Assembly: GCA_002189035.1 (NCBI GenBank)
Contig: NEEC01000423.1
Span: 1 to 24,938, forward strand
From: Utricularia gibba
Taxonomy: Eukaryota; Streptophyta; Magnoliopsida; Lamiales; Lentibulariaceae
Length of the DNA: 24,938 bases
Reading direction: 5' to 3'
Shown: positions 22,501 through 24,938 of the stretch, piece by piece
How the letters are laid out: each line of letters opens with the position of its first letter
Position numbering within the stretch: the first letter of the stretch is position 1
Notes under the pieces: model-generated
What the model was told of the DNA's origin: nothing
The model's input: the letters and a program-made list of their open reading frames with translations, nothing else
Database searches by the model: none
Made by a program: the position numbers and the translations under genes

Positions 22501-24890
22501 AAGTATAAAGTAAGTTGTTGAAAAAATCATGTGGGGTGCACGTGATATCGTAATTTAAAAAGGCATCATTTTTTTAATCGATTTCCATCCGGTTGACCTC
22601 ATGAGCCATACAGAATCGGGGTCAAGGACCAAGTTCCCAGCGAGACTGGCCGCCACAAAACGAGAAGCTGTTCCTTGAAAAACCATGTAGGCAGCCCCCA
22701 AAACTGAACGTTAATAAATACATCACTTTATTTGCCGAGCTACAACTAACTCTCGGCGCAAGCCAAACCTGACCTTTGTCCCGTTCTAGGTGCACCCCAA
22801 GACCGCCTCCTCAAGTATAAAGTAAGTTGTTGAAAAAATCATGTGGGGTGCACGTGATATCGTAATTTAAACAAAGGCATCATTTTTTTAATCATTTGCA
22901 TCCGGTTGACCTCATGAGCATACATAATCGGGGTCAAGGACCAAGTTCCCAGCGAGACTGGCCGCCACAAAACGAGAAGCTGTTCCTTGAAAAACATGTA
23001 GGCAGCCCCCAAAACTGAACGTTAATAAATACATCACTTTATTTGCCGAGCTACAACTAACTCTCGGCGCAAGCCAAACCTGACCTTTGTCCCGTTCTAG
23101 GTGCACCCCAAGACCGCCTCCTCAAGTATAAAGTAAGTTGTTGAAAAAATCATGTGGGGTGCACGTGATATCGTAATTTAAACAAAGGCATCATTTTTTT
23201 AATCGATTTGCATCCGGTTGACCTCATGAGCCATACATAATCGGGGTCAAGGACCAAGTTCCCAGCGAGACTGGCCGCCACAAAACGAGAAGCTGTTCCT
23301 TGAAAAACCATGTAGGCAGCCCCCAAAACTGAACGTTAATAAATACATCACTTTATTTTCCGAGCTACAACTAACTCTCGGCGCAAGCCAAACCTGACCT
23401 TTGTCCCGTTCTAGGTGCACCCCAAGACCGCCTCCTCAAGTATAAAGTAAGTTGTTGAAAAAATCATGTGGGGTGCACGTGATATCGTAATTTAAAAAAG
23501 CATCATTTTTTTAATCGATTTGCATCCGGTTGACCTCATGAGCCATACATAATCGGGTCAAGGACCAAGTTCCCAGCGAGACTGGCCGCCACAAAACGAG
23601 AAGCTGTTCCTTGAAAAACCATGTAGGCAGCCCCCAAAACTGAACGTTAATAAATACATCACTTTATTTGCCGATTACAACTAACTCTCGGCGCAAGCCA
23701 AACCTGACCTTTGTCCCGTTCTAGGTGCACCCCAAGACCGCCTCCTCAAGTATAAAGCAAGTTGTTGAAAAAATCATGTGGGGTGCACGTGATATCGTAA
23801 TTTAAAGAAAGGCATCATTTTTTTAATCGATTTCCATCCGGTTGACCTCATGAGCCATACAGAATCGGGTCAAGGACCAAGTTCCCAGCGAGACTGGCCG
23901 CCAAAAACGAGAAGCTGTTCCTTGAAAAACCATGTAGGCAGCCCCAAAACTGAACGTTAATAAATACATCACTTTATTTTCCGAGCTACAACTAACTCTC
24001 GGCGCAAGCCAAACTGACCTTTGTCCCGTTCTAGGTGCACCCAAGACCGCCTCCTCAAGTATAAAGTAAGTTGTTGAAAAAATCATGTGGGGTGCACGTG
24101 ATATCGTAATTTAAACAAAGGCATCATTTTTTTAATCGATTTGCATCCGGTTGACCTCATGAGCCATACAGAATCGGGGTCAAGGACCAAGTTCCCAGCG
24201 AGACTGGCCGCCACAAAGAGAAGCTGTTCCTTGAAAAACCATGTAGGCAGCCCCCGAAAACTGAACGTTAATAAATACATCACTTTATTTTCCGAGCTAC
24301 AACTAACTCTCGGCGCAAGCCAAACCTGACCTTTGTCCCGTTCTAGGTGCACCCCAAGACCGCCTCCTCAAGTATAAAGTAAGTTGTTGAAAAAATCATG
24401 TGGGGTGCACGTGATATCGTAATTTAAAAAGGCATCATTTTTTTAATCGATTTGCATCCGGTTGACCTCATGAGCCATACAGAATCGGGGTCAAGGACCA
24501 AGTTCCCAGCGAGACTGGCCGCCACAAAACGAGAAGCTGTTCCTTGAAAAACCATGTAGGCAGCCCCCAAAAAACTGAACGTTAATAAATACATCACTTT
24601 ATTTTCCGAGCTACAACTAACTCTCGGCGCAAGCCAAACCTGACCTTTGTCCCGTTCTAGGTGCACCCCAAGACCGCCTCCAAGTATAAAGCAAGTTGTT
24701 GAAAAAATCATGTGGGGTGCACGTGATATCGTAATTTAAAGAAAGGCATCATTTTCTTTAATCGATTTCCATCCGGTTGACCTCATGAGCCATACAGAAT
24801 CGGGGTCAGGACCAAGTTCCCAGCGAGACTGGCCGCCACAAAACGAGAAGCTGTTCCTTGAAAAAACCATGTAGGCAGCCCCCAAAAACT

Positions 24891-24938
24891 GAACGTTAAT
24901 AAATACATCACTTTTTTGCGAGCTACAACTAACTCTCG
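24891..24938 (+). repeat. Partial unit at the right edge
   Basis: The first 48 bases of another monomer are cut by the window edge, showing that the array continues. The TTTATTTTCC stretch reads CTTTTTTGCGAG here, a small local deviation. Confidence 0.95.

Larger units (their letters stand above)
12716..24890 (+). repeat. Regular right segment: 39 near-identical units
   Basis: Thirty-nine units average about 312 bp (range 305-316). Homogeneity is high. Most differences are at a handful of recurring sites: TTTGCCGAG/TTTTCCGAG, TAAACAAAGG/TAAAGAAAGG/TAAAAAAGG, ATCGAT/ATCAAT, TTTGCATCC/TTTCCATCC, CATACAG/CATACAT and CCCCCA/CCCCCG. Two units, ending near 20200 and 22075, lack CAG in TAGGCAGCCCC. 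No gene, transposon or spacer interrupts this stretch. Confidence 0.95.
1..24938 (+). repeat. Satellite DNA array, ~313-bp monomer, head-to-tail, fills the window
   Basis: The same unit recurs from edge to edge in one orientation. Using GAACGT as unit start, units begin at 41, 351, 657, 969, 1266, 1561, 1863, 2170, 2480, 2771, 3064, 3373, 3684, 3992, 4299, 4610, 4916, 5223, 5530, 5829, 6128, 6440, 6734, 6998, 7270, 7554, 7797, 8076, 8386, 8696, 9009, 9320, 9629, 9753, 10065, 10378, 10689, 10788, 11076, 11385, 11696, 12007, 12313, 12716, 13021, 13332, 13643, 13958, 14271, 14585, 14894, 15207, 15516, 15822, 16138, 16451, 16762, 17077, 17389, 17702, 18017, 18329, 18641, 18954, 19267, 19582, 19896, 20207, 20519, 20833, 21145, 21460, 21773, 22083, 22395, 22706, 23017, 23331, 23642, 23952, 24263, 24577 and 24891. 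There is no inversion, no inserted mobile element and no unique flank. The family is not one I recognise. A centromeric, pericentromeric or subtelomeric satellite is the likeliest identity, by inference; repeats inside an rDNA spacer are an alternative. Confidence 0.98.

Noticed and set aside
1737-24711. Many 60-106-residue open frames, mostly on the minus strand, sharing repeated peptide blocks
   Set aside because: They are the same satellite translated in different frames. Each ends within about one unit, frames switch with every indel, and none shows a domain, a start context or a codon pattern of a gene.
657-24890. Higher-order repeat suggested by 7- and 8-unit spacing of GAAAGG-type units on both sides of the window
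   Set aside because: Comparing the other variant sites in the neighbouring units showed no match, so the spacing looks accidental.
1-24938. CRISPR array
   Set aside because: The unit is about 313 bp with no unique spacers; the whole unit repeats.

Overview
The whole 24,938-base window is one head-to-tail tandem satellite array. I see no gene, tRNA, rRNA, transposon end, CRISPR array or unique flanking DNA. The monomer is about 312-315 bp in well-preserved copies. I located 83 unit starts using the anchor motif GAACGT (GAACC at one junction). All units lie in the same orientation, and the array runs off both edges, because the window begins and ends inside a monomer. A long, high-copy, nearly homogeneous satellite with a unit of this length points to a eukaryotic nuclear genome, from heterochromatin such as a centromere, pericentromere, subtelomere or knob. 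I do not recognise the monomer family, so I make no species call. One full-length unit (19267-19581) has, by hand count, about 45% G+C and 14 CpG dinucleotides (observed/expected about 0.9).

Layout: 1-6733 holds a partial unit plus 22 units averaging about 304 bp, with many small deletions. 6734-8075 holds five strongly shortened units (243-284 bp). 8076-9628 holds five near-full units. 9629-9752 is a 124-bp truncated unit. 9753-10688 holds three full units. 10689-11075 is a 99-bp rump followed by a 288-bp unit. 11076-12312 holds four near-full units. 12313-12715 is two partial units fused through 9 bp of unplaced sequence. 12716-24890 is a regular run of 39 units averaging about 312 bp, followed by a 48-bp partial unit. 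The left half differs from the right almost only by deletions, often in homopolymers. That looks more like long-read consensus error than old sequence divergence.

The monomer itself is structured. In order it carries: an AATAAA/TTTATT inverted pair; a short CCGAG/CTCGG stem; a DR1-like nuclear-receptor motif (TGACCTTTGTCCC); a perfect 10-bp inverted repeat with a 44-nt loop containing TATAAAG and GTAAGT; three overlapping palindromes (GTGCAC, CACGTG, GATATC); a T-tract followed by a variable ATCGAT/ATCAAT site; and an 8-bp hairpin around a CTCATGAG palindrome. Linked variant sites divide the units into at least three intermixed sequence types, without a higher-order period that I could establish by eye. 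The many short open frames on both strands are by-products of the repeat and I do not annotate them as genes.
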